Positions 6,466 through 13,316 of a stretch of DNA of 26,649 nucleotides are shown here, piece after piece (the first letter of the stretch is position 1; each line of letters opens with the position of its first letter). Both the position numbers and the translations under genes were made by a program. The notes under the pieces are model-generated. The model was not told where the DNA came from, searched no databases, and saw nothing but the letters and a program-made list of their open reading frames with translations. The stretch is from NCBI GenBank assembly GCA_038276395.1, contig JBBQAA010000001.1:1-26649 (forward strand), in the 5' to 3' direction. Origin of the DNA: JBBQAA01 sp038276395. GTDB lineage: Bacteria; Actinomycetota; Thermoleophilia; Solirubrobacterales; Solirubrobacteraceae.

Positions 6466-8649
6466 GTGCTCCGGAGACCCGCGCTCCGCGTGCTCGCCGC
6501 CCTGACGGCTATGCTCGCGCCGCCGCCGTCGGCTGCGGGCGCGGCGCCGTTCGGCTACCTCCCGACCCCGACCGACCAGATCTCCATCCCGGGAGCGGCG
6601 TCGGGCACCGAGATCACCCCCTCCGGCAGCCTCTACACGGGCTCGGCCGAGCTCGGCTTCCGCTTCGGCCCGCGGCTCGCGCCGTGGAACGGCCGGACCC
6701 GGACGCTGCTTGACGGTTGGCTACCGGTGCTCAGCTCGGGCGCGAGCTCCGGCGGCGCGCGCTACCGCCTCCAGGTCTTCACTGCCGCCGCGGCCGGCCG
6801 ACCGGTGGACTTCGCCGGGGTGACGATCACGAACCCGTCCAGGCGGCCGCTCACCGCCCGCTGGCGGGCCGCGGCTCGCTGGTCGGGCGGAGCGCGGCTC
6901 AGCACGGGCGCGTACGCGTTCCGCTTTCCGCGACCGGTCGCCAACGACTCCTACCACGGCTACGTCCAGCCCGGCGAAGCCTTCGACCCCGGCGCCGTCT
7001 GGGGCTTCTCCGGCCGCGCCGCGACGCGCTCGGGCCGCGTCATCTACCTGTTCCCTCCCGGCGCACGGCTCTCGGCGCGCCCGACCGCCGGGCCGCTGGC
7101 CGCGGGGAGCCCGGCGGGGGCCGCCGCCTACGCGCTCCGTCTCGCGCCCCACGCGACGCGGCGCCTCGTCTTCCGGCTCCCGGTCGACCCGCCCCCCGCG
7201 GGCGCGCCGGAGGTCTCGCGCATCGCCCGCGCCGATCCTGGCCGGGCACTCGCGGCGACGATCGGGATCTGGCGCGGCGCGCTGTCGGGCGCCATGCGGA
7301 TCGCCCTGCCCGAGGCGAAGGCCAGCGACACTTACCGCACGAGCCTCGTGAACATGCTCGAGGCTCGGACCCCGCGGGCCGGCGGCGTCGCCCAGTCGGT
7401 GAACCTCCTGAACTACCACTCGTTCTACCTTCGCGACAGCGCCATGATCGACGAGGCCTACCTGCTCGCGGGCCTGGCCGGGGTCGTGCGGGAGAATCTC
7501 GGGTACGTCGCGAAGTTCCAGCAGCCGGACGGCCTCTACATGTCCCAGCCCGAGCAGTACGACGGGTTCGGGGAGGCCCTCTGGTCCTACGCGGAGTACG
7601 CCCGCCGCGAGGGCGGCGCTGCCTACGCGCGCACGGTCCTCCCGGCCGTCTTCCGGGCGATGGGCTGGCTGGCCTCTGAACGCCGCTCCGATCCCCTCGG
7701 CCTCATGCCCTTCAGCCACACCTACGACAACGAGCAGACGCCCGGTCATCTCGCCGGGGACGACTTCTGGGCCTACGCGGGCGCCGCCGGTGCCGTGGAG
7801 CTGGCCCGGCTCGCCGGCCGCCCCGACCTGGCGGCGCGGTGGGCGGACGACGCGGCCTCCCTGCGCCGCGCCATCCGGCGCGCGGTGCGCGCCGCCGCCG
7901 GGCGCACGCACGGCGCGATCCCCCCCGCGCTCGACCTGCCGGGCGGCAACACCTGGGGGAACCTCTGGGCGGCCTGGCCCACCGGCACCCTCGGCCCCGC
8001 CGACCCCGCCGTCGTCGCGACGATACGCGCGGCGCGCCGGCGCTTCCGCGAGGGGATCGCCACCTACGGCCGCCTGCTGCACGGCTACCTGGGATTCCGG
8101 GTCCTCGAGACCGACCTGCTCGGAGGCCGGCAGGCGCTCGTCGTGCGCGGCCTCGACGACGAGCTGGCGCACACGACGGCGACCGACGGCGGGTTCGAGT
8201 TCGCCCTCCGCTACGGAGCCCCAGGCGCCCGCGACGATCTGACCCCGCACGGATGGTGGGCGGCGGAGTACGTCCTGCTGCTGCGCAACATGCTCGTGCG
8301 GGAGGATCGCGGGGACGTGCGGCTCGCCTCTGCGCTCTCACCGGCCTGGGTGAGGCCGGGGCGCACGCTGTCGGTGCGGGGGGCGCCGACCCTGAGCGGC
8401 CCCGTCTCGTTCACCCTGCGCGGGACACCGGCCGGCGCCGCCCTCGCCTGGCGCTCGCGCCTGCGGCCCGGCGCGAAGCTCGTCTTCACGGTCCCCGCCT
8501 TCGTCGGCCGTGTCCGCGCCCGGGGCTTCGATCGCCGTCACGGCGTCATCCGGCTGCGCGGCGCGCGGGGCCGGCTCGCGATCCGCTGGAGCCGCAGGGC
8601 CTCGGCCGAGAGCTTCGCCGCCGCGGTGCGGCGCCTTCCCCGCGGCTGA
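6466..8649 (+). CDS. Secreted six-hairpin (alpha/alpha)6-barrel glycosidase-like protein
   Basis: A 727-residue exported protein starting at GTG 6466. The signal peptide runs through about residue 26 (MLRRPALRVL, hydrophobic stretch, then SAAGAAP). Residues about 30-250 are beta-rich, like the N-terminal domain of GH15/GH63-type enzymes. From about 290 a helical barrel follows, with NYHSFYLRDSAMIDEAYLL (Asp324), QPDGLYMSQPEQYDGFGEAL, SHTYDNEQTPG, AGDDFWAYAGA (Asp432-Asp433), GNTWGNLWAAWP and PHGWWAAEY. These aromatic and acidic clusters are typical of glucoamylase-like six-hairpin catalytic sites. A beta-rich C-terminal domain covers about 620-727. Substrate and exact GH family cannot be assigned. 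It is transcribed away from ispG and converges on the PP-loop gene with a 5-bp gap. Confidence 0.75.
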   Translation: MLRRPALRVLAALTAMLAPPPSAAGAAPFGYLPTPTDQISIPGAASGTEITPSGSLYTGSAELGFRFGPRLAPWNGRTRTLLDGWLPVLSSGASSGGARYRLQVFTAAAAGRPVDFAGVTITNPSRRPLTARWRAAARWSGGARLSTGAYAFRFPRPVANDSYHGYVQPGEAFDPGAVWGFSGRAATRSGRVIYLFPPGARLSARPTAGPLAAGSPAGAAAYALRLAPHATRRLVFRLPVDPPPAGAPEVSRIARADPGRALAATIGIWRGALSGAMRIALPEAKASDTYRTSLVNMLEARTPRAGGVAQSVNLLNYHSFYLRDSAMIDEAYLLAGLAGVVRENLGYVAKFQQPDGLYMSQPEQYDGFGEALWSYAEYARREGGAAYARTVLPAVFRAMGWLASERRSDPLGLMPFSHTYDNEQTPGHLAGDDFWAYAGAAGAVELARLAGRPDLAARWADDAASLRRAIRRAVRAAAGRTHGAIPPALDLPGGNTWGNLWAAWPTGTLGPADPAVVATIRAARRRFREGIATYGRLLHGYLGFRVLETDLLGGRQALVVRGLDDELAHTTATDGGFEFALRYGAPGARDDLTPHGWWAAEYVLLLRNMLVREDRGDVRLASALSPAWVRPGRTLSVRGAPTLSGPVSFTLRGTPAGAALAWRSRLRPGAKLVFTVPAFVGRVRARGFDRRHGVIRLRGARGRLAIRWSRRASAESFAAAVRRLPRG

Positions 8650-8654
8650 CGGGC

Positions 8655-10469
8655 TCAGCCCGGGGGAAGGAACACGGTGCCGATCCGCCAGACGTAGGCG
8701 CGGCCCATCCAGTCGAGATCCGTGGGGCGGGCGGCGAGGAGCGCCTCGACGCGCGCGCGGTCGACCTGCGCCCAGGCCGGGTGGTCCGGCTGCGCGGCGG
8801 CCGCCGCGCGGATGGCCGCCAGCGGGCGGGCGAAGGGGTCGGCGGGCGGAGCCGCCGCGGGCGCGGGGGCCGGCTTGGCCGGGGTCGGCGCCGGGGTCGG
8901 CGGGCGTAGCCGCCGCCGCGCCTCGGCGGTCGCCTGGCGCGCTCGCCGGCGGCCGAGCGCGAGCCCGCGGGCGACTCGCCCCGGGCCCGCCCAGCCCGCG
9001 CCGTCGCCGAACGGCACGCCGGCGAGCTCGGGCGCGAGCAGCTCGACGAGCCTGCGATGCGGGGCCTCACGCCCTCGCTCGTCCGGGGTCTGGCCGAGCA
9101 GGTGAGGCACGAGGCGCCGGCTCCACAGGACCGAGGTCGGCTCGTGGACGGGGACGACGCAGGCGTGGGTCGGCCCGGCCCAGGTGCCCATGCGCCGCAG
9201 CAGGTAGAAGAGGTCGGGTACGTCGGCGGGGCGCGCGCCGGCGGCCAGGACCTCGCCCGCCCACGCCTCGAGCTGCTCCCGCAGGGCCTGGTCACCCGCC
9301 GCCGAGAGCGGGGCGCTCCGGCCCGGCCGGCGGCCGGTGAAGGCCCGCTCGAGCCGGTCGGCGAGCGCCGGGGCCGATTCGCCCTCCCCCGCCCGCCCGT
9401 AGTAGGCGCGGCCGATCTCGCCGCCCTGGCCCGAGTGCCAGAGCGGAGCCGGCTCGCCGCCTCGCGCGAGGGGGAAGCCGGCGGCGTCGGCCAGGGAGGC
9501 GGTGCCGCCGCTGAGCGCGGCTATGACCCGGGCGGCGCCGTCCGGGTCGCTCCAGACGTCGCCGCCCGCGCGCGCGCCGAGCAGGCGGTGAGGGACGCCC
9601 GCCGCCACGCACAGGGCCCGGCCGGTCTCGACGTCACCCGAACCCGGCACGCCGCCGGTCACGCCCGTGAACGGGAACCCCGCCCGCAGCGCACCGGCGA
9701 GGACGACGCGGGAGTCGCGGCCGCCCGTGACCGGGACGAGGCTCTCTCGCCCGGGCCAGTCGGCCAGGGCGCCGAGGGCGGCGACGAGGAGCGCCGCCGC
9801 GCGTTCGGGGTCCGAACCCGCTCCGGGCAGGCGGACGAGCTCGGCCAACGGCAGGAGCTCCGTCTCCTCTGCGCGCGCCTCGCCGCGGTCGCGGACGAGC
9901 ACCGAGCGCCCGAGCCGCCGCACGCCCGGCCACCACGTGTCGCCCGCCAGCGACCAGCCGCCGCCGAGCAGGCTGGCCAGCGGCCCCGGCGCCGCGGGCC
10001 GCCGGTCGCCCGCGCCGAGCTCACGCAGCGCGAGCGGCGCGTTGCCGAACCAGCGTCCGTCCGGCGCCTCGGTCGTGTGGAGCGGGTGTGCGCCGAGGGC
10101 GTCGGCGGCGACCCGCAGTTCCCCCGAGCCCTCGTCGTAGGCCGCGGCGGCCCAGCGCCCGTCGAGCGCCGGCGCCCAGTCCTGCGGGTCGCTCAGGTAG
10201 CCCGCGGGGTCGAGGGGCCCGCGGCCGTCCGCTTCCTCTCCGTCCCAGCGGATGGGGCGGCCGGAGAAGAGCGCGGCGGCGGCGGCCTCGGCGTGGACGC
10301 CCGTGCCCGCCCAGGCGAAGGCGGCCCGGCCGCTCGGCGCCCGCCAGGTCCCGATCGCCTCGCCGGGCAGGAACGGGGCGTGGCGAAGGAGCGCGGCGAG
10401 CGCCGCCCGCGGGCGCTCCACGTCGATCCGCTCCCCCTCCCGCGCACGGCCGCAGAGGAAGAGGAGCAC
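8655..10469 (-). CDS. Asparagine synthetase-like PP-loop protein without the amidotransferase cysteine
   Basis: A 604-residue protein read from GTG 10467-10469, chosen because a -10 box ends 6 nt upstream and the residues before it are not protein-like. Residues 1-210 resemble a degenerate class II glutamine amidotransferase fold, including YDEGSGELRVAADALGAHPL and FGNAPLALREL. The N-terminus is V(M)-L-L-F, so the catalytic Cys expected directly after the initiator Met is absent and glutamine hydrolysis is unlikely. The synthetase half has the PP-loop VPVTGGRDSRVVLAGA (TGGRDS at 248-253), which binds ATP and adenylates a substrate. The GRDS variant is common in asparagine-synthase-related proteins of secondary-metabolite and polysaccharide loci. 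A Pro/Ala linker near 520-545 precedes a helical C-terminal segment. It could make an amide or macrolactam as lasso-peptide cyclases do, but no precursor peptide was found. Substrate unknown. Confidence 0.75.
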   Translation of the reverse strand: MLLFLCGRAREGERIDVERPRAALAALLRHAPFLPGEAIGTWRAPSGRAAFAWAGTGVHAEAAAAALFSGRPIRWDGEEADGRGPLDPAGYLSDPQDWAPALDGRWAAAAYDEGSGELRVAADALGAHPLHTTEAPDGRWFGNAPLALRELGAGDRRPAAPGPLASLLGGGWSLAGDTWWPGVRRLGRSVLVRDRGEARAEETELLPLAELVRLPGAGSDPERAAALLVAALGALADWPGRESLVPVTGGRDSRVVLAGALRAGFPFTGVTGGVPGSGDVETGRALCVAAGVPHRLLGARAGGDVWSDPDGAARVIAALSGGTASLADAAGFPLARGGEPAPLWHSGQGGEIGRAYYGRAGEGESAPALADRLERAFTGRRPGRSAPLSAAGDQALREQLEAWAGEVLAAGARPADVPDLFYLLRRMGTWAGPTHACVVPVHEPTSVLWSRRLVPHLLGQTPDERGREAPHRRLVELLAPELAGVPFGDGAGWAGPGRVARGLALGRRRARQATAEARRRLRPPTPAPTPAKPAPAPAAAPPADPFARPLAAIRAAAAAQPDHPAWAQVDRARVEALLAARPTDLDWMGRAYVWRIGTVFLPPG

Positions 10470-10475
10470 CGCGCG

Positions 10476-10481
10476 AGTGTA
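10476..10481 (-). promoter_or_regulatory. -10 box, leaderless start of the PP-loop gene
   Basis: TACACT on the minus strand ends 6 nt before the GTG at 10469. A transcript starting about 7 nt after the box would begin at the start codon. It overlaps by two bases the plus-strand candidate box of the rhodanese gene. Confidence 0.55.
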
Positions 10482-10485
10482 GGGT
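10480..10485 (+). promoter_or_regulatory. Candidate -10 box of the rhodanese gene
   Basis: TAGGGT fits TANNNT and lies 14 nt before the ATG at 10500, giving a leader of about 7-8 nt. It shares two bases with the opposite-strand box of the PP-loop gene, so the two promoters could not be melted independently. Confidence 0.4.
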
Positions 10486-10499
10486 CGGCGCCGCTCCCG

Positions 10500-10913
10500 A
10501 TGGCCGCCCGACGCACGATCCATGAGCTCCTCGCGAGCACCCGCAACGCCCTGCCCGAGCGCCCCGGGCCCGTGGCCGCGAGCCGGGCCGTCGCAACCGG
10601 CGCGGTCATCATCGACATCCGCTCCGAGCACCAGCGCCGTGCCGACGGCGTCATTCCGGGGGTGCGCTGGTACCCGCGCAACGTCCTCGAGTGGCGCTTC
10701 GATCCGGCCTCGGGGGCCGCGGACCCGGAGCTCGCCGACCCTGCGCGCCAGGCCATCCTCATGTGCGACCGCGGGTACGCCTCCTCGCTGGCGGCGGCGG
10801 CGCTGCACGAGCTCGGCTTCGTCCGGGCCACCGACCTCGACGGCGGCTTTCAGGCCTGGCGCGCGGCCGGGCTGCCCGTCGCGGCGCTCGGTGACTCAGA
10901 TGATCTCGCGTAG
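10500..10913 (+). CDS. Single-domain rhodanese-like sulfurtransferase
   Basis: A 137-residue soluble protein starting at ATG 10500. The rhodanese fold is recognised from VIIDIRSEHQRRADGVIPG near the N-terminus, the active-site loop MCDRGYASS with the persulfide-carrying Cys89, and the terminal DLDGGFQAWRAAGLPV. Length is normal for a stand-alone rhodanese. Such proteins move sulfane sulfur to acceptors such as cyanide, thiols or PP-loop thiolases. It is divergent from the PP-loop gene, and their candidate promoters overlap, so coordinated expression is plausible; a shared pathway is inference only. Its 3' end overlaps a possible small minus-strand ORF by 18 bp. Confidence 0.9.
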   Translation: MAARRTIHELLASTRNALPERPGPVAASRAVATGAVIIDIRSEHQRRADGVIPGVRWYPRNVLEWRFDPASGAADPELADPARQAILMCDRGYASSLAAAALHELGFVRATDLDGGFQAWRAAGLPVAALGDSDDLA

Positions 10914-11048
10914 CGCGCCGAACCGGGCCGCCGCGAGCGCGGCCAGGCCGGCCGCGACGCCGGCGAGGGCGTCCTGGGCGACACCGCCGACGGCGAGGCC
11001 GAGCACGAGGATCGTGGCGAGCGGCATCCAGCGGGAGGTGAGCGGCAC
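10896..11048 (-). CDS. Possible small hydrophobic protein (50 aa)
   Basis: A short minus-strand frame from GTG 11046-11048 to a stop at 10896. After a short polar start (VPLTSRW) it encodes an uninterrupted Leu/Val/Ala/Gly-rich stretch of about 35 residues, long enough for one or two membrane helices, ending FGALREII. It fills most of the 198-bp space between the rhodanese and the next membrane protein gene and overlaps the rhodanese 3' end. An internal ATG (MPLATILVL) is an alternative start. No convincing promoter or ribosome-binding site is visible. Small membrane proteins of this kind are common in actinobacteria, but random GC-rich sequence also gives Ala/Leu-rich frames. Confidence 0.35.
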   Translation of the reverse strand: MPLTSRWMPLATILVLGLAVGGVAQDALAGVAAGLAALAAARFGALREII

Positions 11049-11099
11049 GGATCCAGGGTGCCGCGGCGGCCTGAGCGCGGCCTGAGAGGCGCGGCTTCC

Positions 11100-11105
11100 T
11101 ACTCT
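11100..11105 (+). promoter_or_regulatory. -10 box, leaderless start of the 11112 gene
   Basis: TACTCT ends 6 nt before the GTG at 11112, the same spacing seen at several other genes here. There is no Shine-Dalgarno sequence between them. Confidence 0.55.
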
Positions 11106-11111
11106 GACGCG

Positions 11112-12401
11112 GTGCCGGCCGCGCGCCCGTTCCCTCCGCGCGGTGCCTGGGCCGGCGGTCTGCTGCTCGGGCTCGCCCTCACCGTGCTCCTGCAGCTCTG
11201 GAAGGGGCACGACTACTGGAACTTCTCCGAGGGCGTCTACCTGCTCTCGGCGCGACTGATGGCCGCGGGCCACGGGCTCTACCACGGCTTCGCCGGCGCG
11301 CAGCCCCCGGGCGTGTTCCTCGCCGGCGCCGGGCTGCTCGGCCTCCACGACGGGATCGGCTTCGTCCGCGGCGCGCTCGGGCTCGTGCAGCTCGGCGCGG
11401 GCGCCCTGGCCGCGGTGGCCACGTGGCGCCTCTCCGGCAGCCGGCTCGCGACGGCGCTCGCCCCCGCCCTCGCGCTGCTCACCCCGTGGGCGACACACGA
11501 GCACGGGCAGCTCACGCCCGAGGTGCTGGCGCCGCCGCTGCTGCTGGGCGGCGCGCTGCTCGCCGCGCGGCCGCGGACCGCCGCGGCGGGCGGCGCGCTC
11601 GCAGCCGTCGCCGTGGCCGTCAAGTACCCATTCCTGCTGCCCGTGGCCGGCATCGTCGCCTTCGCCCCCGAGCGCCGTCGGACCGCCCTCGGCGCGGGAG
11701 CCGCGCTCATCGCCCTGGCCCTCGCCGGCCAGCTCGTCTACGGCTCGGCGCTGTGGCGGGACACCATCGGGGCCCAGCTCGGCTCCGGCCGCCACACCAT
11801 CCGCCAGATCGGCCAGCTCGGGGTCCAGGAGGCGTGGGGGCTCGCGGGGCCGCTCCTCGCCGCCGGCGCCCTCCTCCTCGCCGGCCGGCGGCGCGTGCGC
11901 GACCCGCTCCTCGGCCGCGTCTGGGTCGGCCTGACCCTCGGCGTCCTCGCCACCGGGCTGACCGTGGTCAAGCGGGGCACGGTCCCGAACGTCGTCCTGC
12001 CGATCGAGGCGGCCCTCGTGCCGCCGGCGCTGGCGGGCGTCGCGCTGCTCGCGGTCCGGCCGAGGCCGCGCGCGCTGGCCGCCGCCGGGATCGCGCTCGC
12101 GCTCGCTCAGAGCGCCTCGCTCGTCATCTCGCCGCGCCGGACCGCCTTCCCGTTCGTGTACCCCGGCTCGCAGCGCGGGGCGTGGGGTGTCTACCTCTCG
12201 ACGGCCCGGCTCGACGCGCAGGTCGCGCGCGCCCGCCGCTGCCCGCCGGCGCGGGCAACGTCCTTTCCGCCCTACGTCGCGTTCCTCGCCCGCCGGCCGG
12301 CGCCGGGCGGCGAGCCCGACACCTTCCTGCTCTCCCACGCCGGAGGTCGCCTGGACGCCGCGCTCGTCCGCGTGAACCTCGCCCACGTGCGCTGCCCGTG
12401 A
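11112..12401 (+). CDS. Polytopic membrane protein, probable GT-C glycosyltransferase
   Basis: A 429-residue integral membrane protein read from GTG 11112. The frame is open further upstream, but the -10 box at 11100-11105 puts the transcript start here. After the first helix comes HDYWNFSEGVYLLSARLM, with an acidic residue in the first external loop, then GHGLYHGFAGAQPPGVF. This arrangement is typical of GT39/ArnT-like enzymes that use polyprenyl-linked sugars. About ten hydrophobic helices follow, with VAVKYPFLLPVAG and VVKRGTVPNVVLPIE between helices. The C-terminal part from about residue 350 is soluble and Cys-containing. It is less certainly catalytic than the GT-C protein at 3044-4450 because the Asp-Glu pair is replaced by Ser-Glu. 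Substrate unknown. Confidence 0.65.
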   Translation: MPAARPFPPRGAWAGGLLLGLALTVLLQLWKGHDYWNFSEGVYLLSARLMAAGHGLYHGFAGAQPPGVFLAGAGLLGLHDGIGFVRGALGLVQLGAGALAAVATWRLSGSRLATALAPALALLTPWATHEHGQLTPEVLAPPLLLGGALLAARPRTAAAGGALAAVAVAVKYPFLLPVAGIVAFAPERRRTALGAGAALIALALAGQLVYGSALWRDTIGAQLGSGRHTIRQIGQLGVQEAWGLAGPLLAAGALLLAGRRRVRDPLLGRVWVGLTLGVLATGLTVVKRGTVPNVVLPIEAALVPPALAGVALLAVRPRPRALAAAGIALALAQSASLVISPRRTAFPFVYPGSQRGAWGVYLSTARLDAQVARARRCPPARATSFPPYVAFLARRPAPGGEPDTFLLSHAGGRLDAALVRVNLAHVRCP

Positions 12402-12403
12402 GG

Positions 12404-12441
12404 GGCGCGCCGCCGACGCGCCGCGCGGGCCCTCAGCCCGC
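12404..12441. terminator. Two tandem GC hairpins between convergent genes
   Basis: Stem GGCGCG (12404-12409) pairs with CGCGCC (12417-12422) across 7 nt, and stem GCGGGC (12425-12430) pairs with GCCCGC (12436-12441) across 5 nt. They lie between the stop of the membrane protein and the stop of the DUF4126-like gene. There is no T-run, so a bidirectional terminator of the GC-rich type is inference. Confidence 0.4.
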
Positions 12442-12843
12442 CCGCACCGCGAGCGCCACGAGCCCCACCGACAGCGCGTCCTCGAGCACCGCCCACGGCA
12501 CGTCGCTGCCCGTGCGCGCGGCGAGCGCCGCCCGGCCGCGCGCGCAGGCGAACGCGCTCGCCAGCGCGACGGCGGCAGCGACGGGCGCCGCGCCGTCACC
12601 GGCCAGCGCCCGGGCCGAGAGCCCCGAGGAGATCGCGCGGGCGCCGAGGCCGCCCGGCTCGAGCCGGGTGCGCATCTGCGGGAGCTTGTCGGCCACGAGC
12701 TCGCCGCCGGCGACGAGGAGCGCCGCCGTCCGCCCGCGCCTGCCCATCCGCCCGTGCAGCGCAAGCATCGCCGGGGGCATGAACGTCCGCATCCCCCCGC
12801 CGAGGCCGAGGATCACGGGCAGCCGCAGCTCCGCGGCCTTCAC
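12433..12843 (-). CDS. DUF4126-like small membrane protein
   Basis: A 136-residue protein with a GTG start (12841-12843) overlapping the greA stop as GTGA. LGLGGGMRTFMPPAML near the N-terminus resembles the Arg-Thr-Phe signature of DUF4126 membrane proteins. GGELVADKLPQMRTRLEPGG is a conserved-looking loop, followed by hydrophobic helices around residues 70-100 and 115-133. There are probably three to four membrane segments. The function of the family is not known. Tight coupling to greA and the acyl-CoA synthetase suggests joint transcription, though nothing shows a joint role. Confidence 0.7.
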   Translation of the reverse strand: MKAAELRLPVILGLGGGMRTFMPPAMLALHGRMGRRGRTAALLVAGGELVADKLPQMRTRLEPGGLGARAISSGLSARALAGDGAAPVAAAVALASAFACARGRAALAARTGSDVPWAVLEDALSVGLVALAVRAG

Positions 12844-13316
12844 GAGACCGCGTCCACGCGCAGCCGGCGCTCGCCGCGCGGCGTCGTCACGCTGACCGTT
12901 GTGCCCGTCCGCACGCCCATCAGCGCCCGGGCGATCGGGGAGTCGACCGACAGCCGCCCGGCCGCGGCGTCGGCCTCGGCCGGACCGACGAACGTGTAGG
13001 ACAGGGCCCGCCCCGTCGTCTCATCCGTGATCGCCACCGTGGCGCCGAAGATCACGATCTCTCCCGCGGCCGCCGCCTCCACGGGCACGGCGCGGCGCAG
13101 CTGGTCGTCGAGCAGGGTGATCCGCCGCTCGAGCAGCGCCTGGGAGTTCTTGGCGTCGTGGTACTCGGCGTTCTCCTTGAGATCCCCCCACTCCCGCGCG
13201 GTCTTGATGCGCGCGGCGATCTCCCGCCGGCCCGTCGTCTTCATCTCCTCGACCTCGCGACGGAGCTCCTCGAGCCCCGCCGGGGTCATGGGGACGTCCT
13301 CGCTCCCCGCGCTCAC
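12840..13316 (-). CDS. greA: Transcription elongation factor GreA
   Basis: A 158-residue cytosolic factor that rescues backtracked RNA polymerase by stimulating transcript cleavage in the secondary channel. The N-terminal coiled coil contains AREWGDLKENAEYHDAK; the acidic tip residues Asp and Glu in GDLKENAEY are the cleavage-stimulating ones. The C-terminal FKBP-like domain includes SYTFVGPAEAD and SPIARALMG. GTG 13314-13316 overlaps the upstream stop as GTGA and gives VPMTPAGLEEL, matching the PMT context of known GreA and the usual 158-residue length. ATG 13289 is a possible alternative, with a GAGG motif 8 nt ahead. It sits between an acyl-CoA synthetase and a membrane protein gene, overlapping both. 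Confidence 0.93.
   Translation of the reverse strand: MSAGSEDVPMTPAGLEELRREVEEMKTTGRREIAARIKTAREWGDLKENAEYHDAKNSQALLERRITLLDDQLRRAVPVEAAAAGEIVIFGATVAITDETTGRALSYTFVGPAEADAAAGRLSVDSPIARALMGVRTGTTVSVTTPRGERRLRVDAVS

Noticed and set aside
9057..10499. Long plus-strand frame antisense to the PP-loop gene, leading into the rhodanese
   Set aside because: Composition is shadow-like (Arg/Gly/Pro/Ala), the PP-loop motif lies on the other strand, and the rhodanese has a proper ATG at 10500.
10914..11111. Searched for a lasso-peptide or RiPP precursor near the PP-loop gene
   Set aside because: The only short frame is a hydrophobic membrane-like peptide on the minus strand, without leader/core features; no leader protease or recognition-element gene is present.
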